From positions 1-8,156 of the forward strand of contig JANWJO010000219.1 of NCBI GenBank assembly GCA_025449435.1: DNA of 8,156 bases. The letters are read 5' to 3'. Positions 1-6,189 of the stretch are shown in pieces. This DNA is from Chloroflexota bacterium (lineage in GTDB: Bacteria > Chloroflexota > UBA4733). The number at the start of each line of letters is the position of its first letter. Position 1 is the first letter of the stretch. Under the pieces are notes generated by a model. The model searched no databases, was not told where the DNA came from, and worked only from the letters and a program-made list of their open reading frames with translations. A program made the translations under genes and the position numbers.

Positions 1-1
1 G

Positions 2-484
2 GTCGGTCCCCGCTACGGCGCGCGGGTGCGCGAGATCACCGCCGCGCTTGCGGCTGGCCCGGTGACCGTCCACAGCGACGGGCATGTGACCGCTGGAGCA
101 TTTTCACTCGCTCCTGATGAGGTGAACCTCCTAGCGCAACCGCGCGCTGGGCTGGCGGTAGCCGAGGCAGGCGGGTGCGTGGTGGCACTGGATACCACCA
201 TCACTCCTGACCTGGAGCTCGAAGCCCGCGCGCGCGACATCGTGCGCAGGGTACAGATGGTGCGCAAGGATGCGGGCCTGGCCTTGCAAGACCATATTGT
301 GCTCACCTGGCACGGCTCGGCTGGAGTGACGAGTGCCTTCGAGGAGTTTGACGACTATATTCGCCAGGAAACGCTGGCAGACCACGTGGAGGAGGGTGCG
401 GCGAGCACTGGGCACCACTGGCAGGGCACACTCGGCAATGAAGATCTCACGTTGACGGTCGAGCGTGTCAACAGCGAAGCCTAG
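2..484 (+). CDS. ileS: Isoleucyl-tRNA synthetase, C-terminal part (5'-truncated by window edge)
   Basis: This is the last 160 residues or so of a class I isoleucyl-tRNA synthetase, which charges tRNA-Ile with isoleucine in the cytoplasm. The frame is open from base 2 to a TAG at 482-484. What is seen: a GPRYGARVREI segment at the left edge, then a stretch ending in LELEARARDIVRRVQMVRKDAGLALQ as separate short motifs (ARDIVRRVQ, RKDAGLALQD), and a region rich in acidic residues at the end. This pattern is typical of the extra C-terminal domain that follows the anticodon-binding domain in the larger IleS type. The catalytic HIGH and KMSKS motifs lie upstream of the window. No zinc-binding cysteine cluster is visible in this part. 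The gene ends just before a strong terminator, so it is the last gene of its transcript. The assignment rests on recognition of these C-terminal motifs; a valyl enzyme is less likely. Confidence 0.88.
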   Translation, partial: VGPRYGARVREITAALAAGPVTVHSDGHVTAGAFSLAPDEVNLLAQPRAGLAVAEAGGCVVALDTTITPDLELEARARDIVRRVQMVRKDAGLALQDHIVLTWHGSAGVTSAFEEFDDYIRQETLADHVEEGAASTGHHWQGTLGNEDLTLTVERVNSEA

Positions 485-497
485 CGGACCTTCCACC

Positions 498-537
498 GTA
501 CCATCTGGGCTGGTCCACTGACCAGCCCAGATGGTAC
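498..537 (+). terminator. Intrinsic terminator after ileS
   Basis: A perfect 18-bp inverted repeat (498-515 pairs with 520-537) encloses a 4-base loop, CACT, and is followed by TAGCTTTT at 538-545. It starts 14 bases after the ileS stop codon. Stem length and position fit a Rho-independent terminator; the T-tract is short (four Ts). The stem itself is symmetric, but the T-run is on the plus side only. Confidence 0.87.
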
Positions 538-543
538 TAGCTT

Positions 544-572
544 TTGTCAAGATGGAACTTGGCACTTACAAT
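544..572 (+). promoter_or_regulatory. Sigma-70-type promoter for the hydrolase gene
   Basis: TTGTCA at 544-549 and TACAAT at 567-572 are separated by exactly 17 bases; each hexamer differs from consensus at one position. Transcription would start near 579, giving a leader of about 30 bases that contains GAGGGG at 596-601, eight bases before the GTG at 610. The -35 box begins inside the T-tract of the ileS terminator, so the end of one transcript and the promoter of the next are packed into about 75 bases. This layout also argues against a translation start at the TTG at 544, which would lie inside the promoter. Confidence 0.75.
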
Positions 573-609
573 CGCTGGCTACGTCTTGTCCATCCGAGGG
601 GATTTGCCG

Positions 610-1461
610 GTGCCGAGTACGCAAAGGCCGGAGATTGCGCGCCATGCCATTGCGCGGGTGCGTAGCGGCCTCCAACTGATCCATGGGGTGTACCACCGGC
701 CCCAGGTGAAGATTGCCGGCGACCGGCGCCCAGGCGTGCTGTTCCTCCACGATCTCATGGGCTCGAAGGACCAGCCGCACCGGCTGCTGCGCACCGCCGC
801 CGACAACGTGGCCGCTGCCGGCGGGGTGGCCTTGCGCGTCGATCTGCGCGGTCGCGGCGACAGCCATGGGCAGAGCATCGACGTCACCCCGAGCAATGAT
901 ATCAAGGACACCTATGTGAGCCTGTATGCCCTGGCCGCCGAGCCCGATGTAGCTCCCAACAGCCTGGCGCTCGTGGGCCTAGGGTGGGGTGGCACGGTAG
1001 CTGCGTGCGTCGCTAAGGGTGACCAGCGGGTGAAAGCGGTCGTCCTGTGGTCGTCCCTACCAGTCGACCTCGAATGGCACCCGGAGTTTTTGGAATACGA
1101 AGGCCGGTTAGCCGCCAATGTAGGTGGCTGCTTGTTGGGAAGCCAGTTTTACGACGAGCTCCGGCACATCCGCCCGCTGGAAGCCCTCGTGGCTTCTAGG
1201 GCCAAGGTACTCGTGGTGCGAGGTGAGTTCGACACACATAACACCCTGTCGCAAGTGCAGGCGGTGGAACGCCAACTCAGCAGTGCTGGCCTGGAGTACA
1301 CCATCCTGCACATTCCCGGTGCCGACCACCGGTTCACGCCGCCCACGGCTCAGCGCGACGCCATCGAGAAGATCGTTGCTTGGTTGCACGCCGAACTGTC
1401 ATTCCCACCAGCGCCTCCGATACCTGCGGAGTTGCCGCGCGTGACCGACCTCAGTTTTTAG
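610..1461 (+). CDS. Alpha/beta-hydrolase-fold protein lacking the nucleophile residue
   Basis: Predicted 283 residues. The GTG start is chosen because GAGGGG (596-601) lies eight bases upstream and a promoter lies just before it; in-frame TTG codons further upstream are less likely. The fold pattern is clear: strand plus oxyanion loop GVLFLHDLMGSKD (42-54), LRVDLRGRGDSHG (75-87), a nucleophile-elbow segment LVGLGWGG (121-128), an acid-residue loop VVRGEFD (Asp208) and a GADHRF segment (His240). It resembles peptidase S9/serine-aminopeptidase-like esterases. In this fold the elbow is normally GxSxG; here the nucleophile position is Gly125 (codon GGG at 982-984), so ordinary serine hydrolysis is not expected although Asp and His remain. 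It has no signal peptide and is probably cytoplasmic. Substrate is unknown. It converges on the next gene, and their stop codons overlap. Confidence 0.87.
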   Translation: MPSTQRPEIARHAIARVRSGLQLIHGVYHRPQVKIAGDRRPGVLFLHDLMGSKDQPHRLLRTAADNVAAAGGVALRVDLRGRGDSHGQSIDVTPSNDIKDTYVSLYALAAEPDVAPNSLALVGLGWGGTVAACVAKGDQRVKAVVLWSSLPVDLEWHPEFLEYEGRLAANVGGCLLGSQFYDELRHIRPLEALVASRAKVLVVRGEFDTHNTLSQVQAVERQLSSAGLEYTILHIPGADHRFTPPTAQRDAIEKIVAWLHAELSFPPAPPIPAELPRVTDLSF

Positions 1462-2054
1462 GGCATGTTGGCGCGGCTGGTGTTCGCCAGCGTGCCTGCA
1501 TCGGGATCGATCTGTTGGATGACGGCAATCGCTTGGTCGTGCAACGTGCTCGCTTGCTGGATGCTGGCAGTACTCTTGTTCATGAGGTCTTGCACAGCCG
1601 GTGAAATGCTGGCGCTAGCCTGGGCTCCGCCGGGCAAGCGCATGGCTGTTTCTACCTGCGCTTCGTAGCGCCAGGCCGCTTCGGCCGACGCATAGCTCTG
1701 GTCCAGGTCTTGGCGTGCGGGCAGCAGTTCGCCGGTGGCACCTAAGGCGCTGATGGCACGTTGTGCCGCCACGGCCATGCGGATGCCGTCGGCTGGCTGG
1801 CTCACCGAGCCGTGCGCTCGCCAGGGCAACGTTGCCACGGTGGTCGTATCGGGCGTGAACTGGTGCAACGCGGTTTGAATCGATGAGGGGTCGGTCACCG
1901 CACCGTACTGGGCATCGACCGCTTCATACTGCGGCGCGAGTTGGGTGGCCAGTGCCGGTGAGGCGATCGCTGCGTTGAACAATGGCGAGCGCGCGGCAAG
2001 AGCTAGCACGACGGCACATCCCCCCACAAGCATAATGGCTAGGAGCCGTCTCAC
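1458..2054 (-). CDS. Unrecognised signal-anchored or secreted protein
   Basis: Predicted 198 residues, starting at GTG (2054-2052) and ending at TAA (1460-1458). An in-frame stop lies upstream and no ATG, GTG or TTG intervenes, so this start is the only one of those available; the ribosome-binding site is weak. Residues 1-3 are MRR, followed by a hydrophobic stretch (about 4-21), then a polar, Ala/Gln/Thr-rich exterior domain. This looks like a signal peptide or N-terminal anchor. LVGGC at 9-13 faintly resembles a lipobox, but the hydrophobic run continues beyond the Cys, so a lipoprotein is the less likely reading. Residues 90-185 are mostly Ala/Gln-rich and probably helical. I recognise no domain family. 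It is divergent from purC and converges on the hydrolase gene. Its function is unknown; no link to purine synthesis is visible. Confidence 0.66.
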   Translation of the reverse strand: MRRLLAIMLVGGCAVVLALAARSPLFNAAIASPALATQLAPQYEAVDAQYGAVTDPSSIQTALHQFTPDTTTVATLPWRAHGSVSQPADGIRMAVAAQRAISALGATGELLPARQDLDQSYASAEAAWRYEAQVETAMRLPGGAQASASISPAVQDLMNKSTASIQQASTLHDQAIAVIQQIDPDAGTLANTSRANMP

Positions 2055-2106
2055 GTCGCGATCCGCCAGACGTGCGCGCTGGACCTCATGTTCGGTAGTA
2101 TTGCAT

Positions 2107-2122
2107 GGGCACTTACGTGCCC
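2107..2122. promoter_or_regulatory. Small palindrome in the divergent purC / minus-strand gap
   Basis: GGGCAC and GTGCCC form a perfect 6-bp inverted repeat around TTAC. It lies 30 bases before the proposed purC start and 53 bases upstream of the minus-strand gene, so it could be an operator or a small hairpin in a leader. A weak -10-like TAGTAT (2096-2101) precedes it on the plus strand, without a convincing -35 box. It does not resemble the classical PurR operator (core CGTTTGC). The match is short, so chance is possible. Confidence 0.3.
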
Positions 2123-2151
2123 GCGGTGTCAGGAAGGGCGTTTACCGGCCG

Positions 2152-3408
2152 GTGTTTCACCCCGATCCCCTCCCCAGCGCGCCACCAGATCTGCTGCAAG
2201 CCAGTTCGCTCCCTGGTATTCATCTGCTCGCGCGGGGCAAAGTGCGCGACGTGTATGACGTGGACGGCCAGGTGGTGCTGGTGGCTACGGACCGCGTCTC
2301 CGCCTTCGACGTGGTGATGCCCAACCCTATTCCGTACAAGGGCTACGTACTCACCCAACTGTCGGCGTTCTGGTTTGATCTGCTCAAAGATGCGCAAGCC
2401 AACCATGTCGTCACCACACAGGTGAGCGCGTTTCCCTCGGTGCTCGCACCATTCGCCGGCCTACTTGCCGGCCGCTCCATGCTGTGCCGCAAAGCGGAAC
2501 GCATCGATATCGAGTGCGTGGCGCGCGGCTATCTCACCGGGTCCGCTTGGGATGAATACAAAGCGCACGGCACCATACACGGCGCTCCCATGCCAGCCGG
2601 GTGGCAAGAGAACCAGCAGCTCGACCCTCCGTTGTTCACACCTACTACCAAAGCGGCATCCGGACATGACGTGCCGCTCAGCCACGAGCAATTTGTCCAA
2701 CGGGCGGGGGAATCGCTCGCTGGCCGTCTCGCCGCTACTACGGTCCGCCTGTATCAGCAGGCGTCGGAGTATGCTGCGACGCGCGGCATCTTGATCGCCG
2801 ATACCAAACTGGAGTTTGGCCTCATCGATGGCACGCTCACCTGGATCGACGAGGCATTCACGCCGGACTCCTCGCGCTTTTGGGCTGCCGAAGACTACCG
2901 CCTGGGTGCAACTATCCCCAGTTTAGACAAGCAGTTCTTGCGCAACTACCTGATCGAGTTGGGCTGGCGGCGCGAGCCACCCGCACCGGATCTGCCTGTG
3001 GGCGTCGTAGAGCAAACGAGTAAGCGCTACCTCGATATCTTCACCAGATTGACGGGAGTCCATGGACCTGCTGCCGTTTATCACGAGCGACGACTCCCAC
3101 GTGCAGGCGCTCCTGCGGCAGCATGCAATCAGCCTCACGGTGAGCGAGGCAAGGCAAGTGGTGCAGTTGATTGGGCGCGACCCCACGCTCACCGAGTTGC
3201 ACATCTTCAACACCCAGTGGAGCGAACACTGTTCGTACAAGAGCAGCCGCCAGCACCTGCGCACACTCCCCACAGCTGCGCCGTGGGTCATCCAGGGTCC
3301 ACAAGAAGATGCGGGCATCGTCGAATTCTGCGAGTGGGACGGCAAGCAGTGGGGCATCGTGTTTGGGCACGAGTCGCACAACCATCCCTCACAAGTGGTT
3401 CCCTATGA
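2152..3408 (+). CDS. purC: SAICAR synthetase, missing its normal stop codon
   Basis: Phosphoribosylaminoimidazole-succinocarboxamide synthase joins aspartate to CAIR using ATP in IMP synthesis. Seen motifs: GKVRDVYD (29-36), ATDRVSAFD (45-53), PIPYKG (59-64, more usually PGKG), ECVARGYLTGSAW (121-133), LFTPTTKA (161-168), ADTKLEFG (216-223), DEAFTPDSSRFW (233-244) and the C-terminal TSKRYLDIFTRLTG (289-302). This is the long form of about 300 residues. The GTG at 2152 is favoured because it yields the usual N-terminus; AGGAAGGG at 2131-2138 is a somewhat distant ribosome-binding site. Homology ends near residue 302 (about 3057), but no stop follows. The frame runs a further 116 codons or so to a TGA at 3406-3408, in a different frame over the start of purL, with Arg/His/Pro-rich nonsense sequence. 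A stop was probably lost by mutation or error; alternatively a one-base shift here would fuse PurC to PurL. Confidence 0.9.
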   Translation: MFHPDPLPSAPPDLLQASSLPGIHLLARGKVRDVYDVDGQVVLVATDRVSAFDVVMPNPIPYKGYVLTQLSAFWFDLLKDAQANHVVTTQVSAFPSVLAPFAGLLAGRSMLCRKAERIDIECVARGYLTGSAWDEYKAHGTIHGAPMPAGWQENQQLDPPLFTPTTKAASGHDVPLSHEQFVQRAGESLAGRLAATTVRLYQQASEYAATRGILIADTKLEFGLIDGTLTWIDEAFTPDSSRFWAAEDYRLGATIPSLDKQFLRNYLIELGWRREPPAPDLPVGVVEQTSKRYLDIFTRLTGVHGPAAVYHERRLPRAGAPAAACNQPHGERGKASGAVDWARPHAHRVAHLQHPVERTLFVQEQPPAPAHTPHSCAVGHPGSTRRCGHRRILRVGRQAVGHRVWARVAQPSLTSGSL

Positions 3409-3571
3409 GGGGGCTGCCACTGGCATTGGCGGCATCATCCGCGATGTACTGTGCATGGGCGCGCACGTGATCGCCGTAGCCGACGCGTTGCGTTTTGGTG
3501 ATGCCACTGGCCCGGCGGCGGAATCGGTCCGTTACATCGCCGGTGGCGTCGTTGATGGCGGGGCTGGCTAA
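3062..3571 (+). pseudogene. purL: FGAM synthase large subunit, N-terminal portion up to an in-frame TAA
   Basis: First 169 residues of short-form PurL, which converts FGAR to FGAM with ATP and ammonia supplied by PurQ. The ATG at 3062 follows an in-frame TGA at 3050-3052; GGGAG at 3054-3058 is only three bases from it, a tight ribosome-binding site. Seen: GRDPTLTELHIFNTQWSEHCSYKSS region with WSEHCSY at 53-59 (the family's conserved active-site His is in this motif), and ESHNHPSQVVPYEGAATG (104-121). The sequence breaks at TAA (3569-3571), then continues in the same frame with GNAVGVPN. Family members have GYGN here, so the stop sits exactly at a usually conserved Tyr. One base change from TAC or TAT would restore the gene. 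As read, this piece alone would be non-functional. Could be sequencing error, a recent nonsense mutation, or readthrough. Confidence 0.88.
3569..3571 (+). other. purL: In-frame ochre codon inside purL
   Basis: TAA occupies codon 170 of a frame that is otherwise open and conserved from 3062 to 5398. Frame and homology are identical on both sides, so this is a substitution and not an indel. The preceding codons read Asp-Gly-Gly-Ala-Gly where family members usually have Gly-Ile-Ala-Gly, so the adjacent Ile position is also atypical. Confidence 0.9.
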
Positions 3572-3586
3572 GGCAACGCGGTCGGC

Positions 3587-5398
3587 GTGCCCAACATCGC
3601 CGGCGATGTGTATTGGGATGCGGACTACGACGCTAACTGCCTGGTTAATGTCGTGTGCCTTGGTCTGGTGTCCACCGACGGCATCATCCACAGCCGGGTC
3701 CCGACTGGTGCAGCCGGATGGGACGTGGTGCTCATCGGCAAAGCGACCGACCATAGCGGCTTTGGCGGCGCGGCGTTTTCTTCCGGAACCTTGAGTGCCG
3801 ACGATGCCGATGCGCAGAAAGGTGCGGTGCAGGTTCCCGACCCCTTTCTCAAGTCGGTGATCATCCGCGCCACGGAGGCGGTGTTCGCCGAGTTACGAAG
3901 GCGCAAGTTGGAAGTTGGCTTCAAGGATCTCGGCGCTGGCGGTATCTCCTGCGCATCGTCCGAGATGGGCGCCGATGGCGGCGTGGGCATCGCCATTGAC
4001 CTCGACGCCGTGCCGTTGGGCATGGAGGGGCTCGCGCCGCACGTGATCTCCTGCGCGGAAACGCAGGAACGCCTGCTGTGGATCGTTCCACCGGAGTTTA
4101 CACCTCGGTTGCTCGCCATCTACAACGACGAGTTCGACCTGCCCGGGGCAGCAGAGGGGGCGCAAGCGGCGGTCATCGGCACGACCAGCGCTGGTGGCCG
4201 GTACACACTGTCGCACCACGGCCAGGCGGTGTGCGATGTGCCGATCGAGGTGGTGACGCGCGGCATCCGCTACAACCGTGAGGGCCGTCCGCCAGCAGCC
4301 ATCGTGCTAGGCAGTCCGCCCGCGCAGCCTGCCAGCTTGCACGATGTGGCCCTGCGTGTACTCGGGCATCCCAACGTGGCGTCGCGCTGGGCGGTGTTCA
4401 GCCGCTACGACCAGGAGGTCCAAGGGTCTACCGTGCTGCGCCCCGGTGAGGCTGACGCTGGCCTGATCGCGCCGTTGCCCGGCTGCACCGCGGCGGTGGC
4501 GCTGAGCACCGACTGTGTGCCGCGTTATTGCCGGCTCGACCCGTACCTAGGAGCACAACTGGCCGTGGCGGAGGCCGCACGCAACGTTGCCACCACCGGC
4601 GCGCAACCTAGGGCGCTGACCGACTGCTTGAATATGGGCAATCCGGAAGACCCACACGCCTTCTGGCAGTTCACCGAGGCCGTGCGGGGAATCGCCGACG
4701 CCGCCCGCGCGTTAGGTCCGCAAGGCATCAGCGGGCCGCCGCTGCCCATCATTTCCGGCAACGTGAGCTTTTACAACCAATCGAGCACTGGCCGGGCCAT
4801 CCCGCCTACGCCGATCATTGCGTGTGTGGGTGTGATCGACGATTGCACACGCGCGCTGGGGATGCAAGTCGTAGCTCCGCACGCCACCCTGGTGCTCCTC
4901 GGCAATCCGCGCACCGGCCTGGGGGGTAGCGTGTCCCTGGATGTGTTGGGGGCTCCCCCCGTGGCGCTACCGCCGCCGGACCTAGAAGCGGAGCAACGGG
5001 CGAACGCGCTGCTACCGGAGCTGGCGCGCGATTGCCTGCTACTCGCAGCCCACGACGTGAGCGACGGCGGGCTGCTCGCCTGCCTGGCAGAAATGCTGCT
5101 GGGCAAGGATGGCGACGGCCGTGCTGGCCTGACGGTACAGCTCGATGGCTTGGCGGAGCGTGCCGACGTGGCCCTGTTCTCCGAAGATGGTGCTATCGCC
5201 GTGGCGGTTGCGCCAGCGCTGCTGGAAACCGTGCTGGCGCGAGCGAAGGAGCGGAGGGTGACAGCTCACGTGCTCGGTACCGTCGATACCGGCGCGAGCC
5301 GGCTGCGCGCCGTGTTCGCTGGCCAGGTGGTGCTCGATGTTCCGCTCACTGACGTATCAAGTGCCTGGCGTGGCGCGGTGCCGGAGATACTGGCGTGA
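3587..5398 (+). CDS. purL: FGAM synthase large subunit, main portion downstream of the in-frame stop
   Basis: This open frame starts at the first GTG after the TAA and gives 603 residues; it is residues 176-778 of the complete PurL frame. Numbered on the full frame: GKATDHSGFGG (226-236), QVPDPFLK (257-264), DLGAGGISCASSEM (289-302), ETQERL (333-338), STDCVPRYCRLDPY (around 482-495), TDCLNMGNPE (520-529), SGNVSFYN (565-572), PTP (582-584) and HDVSDGG (664-670). These are the duplicated AIR-synthase-like ATP-binding domains of PurL. The total of 778 positions is normal for the short form used with separate PurQ and PurS. Internal initiation at 3587 would lack the WSEHCSY and ESHNHP motifs, so the fragment is not expected to be active alone; AAGG at 3570-3573 is a poor site for reinitiation. 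It ends TGA at 5396-5398, overlapping the purQ start. Confidence 0.92.
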   Translation: MPNIAGDVYWDADYDANCLVNVVCLGLVSTDGIIHSRVPTGAAGWDVVLIGKATDHSGFGGAAFSSGTLSADDADAQKGAVQVPDPFLKSVIIRATEAVFAELRRRKLEVGFKDLGAGGISCASSEMGADGGVGIAIDLDAVPLGMEGLAPHVISCAETQERLLWIVPPEFTPRLLAIYNDEFDLPGAAEGAQAAVIGTTSAGGRYTLSHHGQAVCDVPIEVVTRGIRYNREGRPPAAIVLGSPPAQPASLHDVALRVLGHPNVASRWAVFSRYDQEVQGSTVLRPGEADAGLIAPLPGCTAAVALSTDCVPRYCRLDPYLGAQLAVAEAARNVATTGAQPRALTDCLNMGNPEDPHAFWQFTEAVRGIADAARALGPQGISGPPLPIISGNVSFYNQSSTGRAIPPTPIIACVGVIDDCTRALGMQVVAPHATLVLLGNPRTGLGGSVSLDVLGAPPVALPPPDLEAEQRANALLPELARDCLLLAAHDVSDGGLLACLAEMLLGKDGDGRAGLTVQLDGLAERADVALFSEDGAIAVAVAPALLETVLARAKERRVTAHVLGTVDTGASRLRAVFAGQVVLDVPLTDVSSAWRGAVPEILA

Positions 5399-6189
5399 GC
5401 GGGACGATAGCGGTCGTGCTGTTCCCCGGCACCAACTGTGAGGATGAGACCGTACGTGCCGTCCAAGCCGCTGGCCTGGAGGCTCGCTTGGTGCGCTGGA
5501 ACGAGCGCATTGCCCAGGCGGACTTCGCTGGGTTTGTACTCCCGGGCGGGTGGTCGTACGAAGACCGTGTACGGGCCGGCGCCATCGCGGCGCACGAGCA
5601 CATCGTGGAGCAAGTGGCTGCCGCGGCGCAGGCTGGCAAGCCCGTGCTGGGCATCTGCAACGGTGCACAGGTGCTTGTAGAGACTGGCTTGGTGCCCGGA
5701 TACGCCGGGGCGCCTGCTGTGGCCCTGGCGGCGAACTCCTGGGGCTATCGCTGCCTATGGGTACACATGAAGCTGTCGGTACAGCCGCAGCGCTCCCTGT
5801 TCACCCAGGCGTTTGACGCTGATGAGGTCGTATCGCTGCCCATCGCCCACGGTGAGGGACGGTTCACCTCGGCCTCGGCAGAGGTGCTCACCAGACTCAA
5901 AGCGGATAAGCAGATCCCGTTCGTGTATTGCGACGCCGGTGGCGCAGCGGCGACGGCGTTCCCAGTCAATCCCAACGGCTCGGTGTTTGGCGCGGCGGCA
6001 TTGTGCAACGCGGCGGGTAACGTGCTCGCGCTCATGCCCCACCCCGAGCGCGCGAGCTGGTGGTGGCAGCACCCGCCCACCAATCGCCCGCCGTGGCTGC
6101 GCGCGCATGCGGATCGGCAGCGTTCCATGGCGCCAGCACACGGCATTTTCCGTTCGATGGCCATGAGTATCGCCAGGCAGCGCGCGTGA
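5395..6189 (+). CDS. purQ: FGAM synthase glutaminase subunit PurQ
   Basis: 264 residues, a class I glutamine amidotransferase that releases ammonia for PurL. Seen: FPGTNCEDE (10-18), LPGGWSYEDRVRAGA (49-63), GICNGAQVL (86-94) with the nucleophile Cys88, HGEGRF (152-157), PVNPNGS (190-196) and MPHPERA (214-220) with His216 and Glu218 completing the triad. All catalytic residues are present. A Trp/His/Pro-rich segment (221-245) follows MPHPER before the terminal GIFRSM; longer C-termini occur in larger PurQ proteins. The GTG start overlaps the purL stop as GTGA, with GGAG at 5383-5386 eight bases upstream, which indicates translational coupling. It ends TGA and overlaps the next gene the same way. 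Confidence 0.95.
   Translation: MSGTIAVVLFPGTNCEDETVRAVQAAGLEARLVRWNERIAQADFAGFVLPGGWSYEDRVRAGAIAAHEHIVEQVAAAAQAGKPVLGICNGAQVLVETGLVPGYAGAPAVALAANSWGYRCLWVHMKLSVQPQRSLFTQAFDADEVVSLPIAHGEGRFTSASAEVLTRLKADKQIPFVYCDAGGAAATAFPVNPNGSVFGAAALCNAAGNVLALMPHPERASWWWQHPPTNRPPWLRAHADRQRSMAPAHGIFRSMAMSIARQRA

Noticed and set aside
544..609. Longer version of the hydrolase gene starting at TTG 544
   Set aside because: The TTG is part of the -35 box; the GTG at 610 has a well-spaced GAGGGG site, and the extra 22 residues do not look like part of the fold.
2055..2151. Purine riboswitch or PurR box before purC
   Set aside because: The gap is short, has no purine-riboswitch core and no PurR-type operator match.
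1945..2151. Upstream extension of purC to the start of its open frame
   Set aside because: The extra residues would overlap the minus-strand gene and are unlike any PurC N-terminus; the GTG at 2152 gives the normal length.
3058..3408. Novel C-terminal domain on PurC
   Set aside because: The Arg/His/Pro-rich sequence is what a shifted frame of purL gives, and no domain pattern is visible.
3569..3571. Reassignment of TAA to Tyr as the explanation for the stop in purL
   Set aside because: The minus-strand gene appears to end with TAA, and one case does not support a genetic code change; an error or point mutation is simpler.
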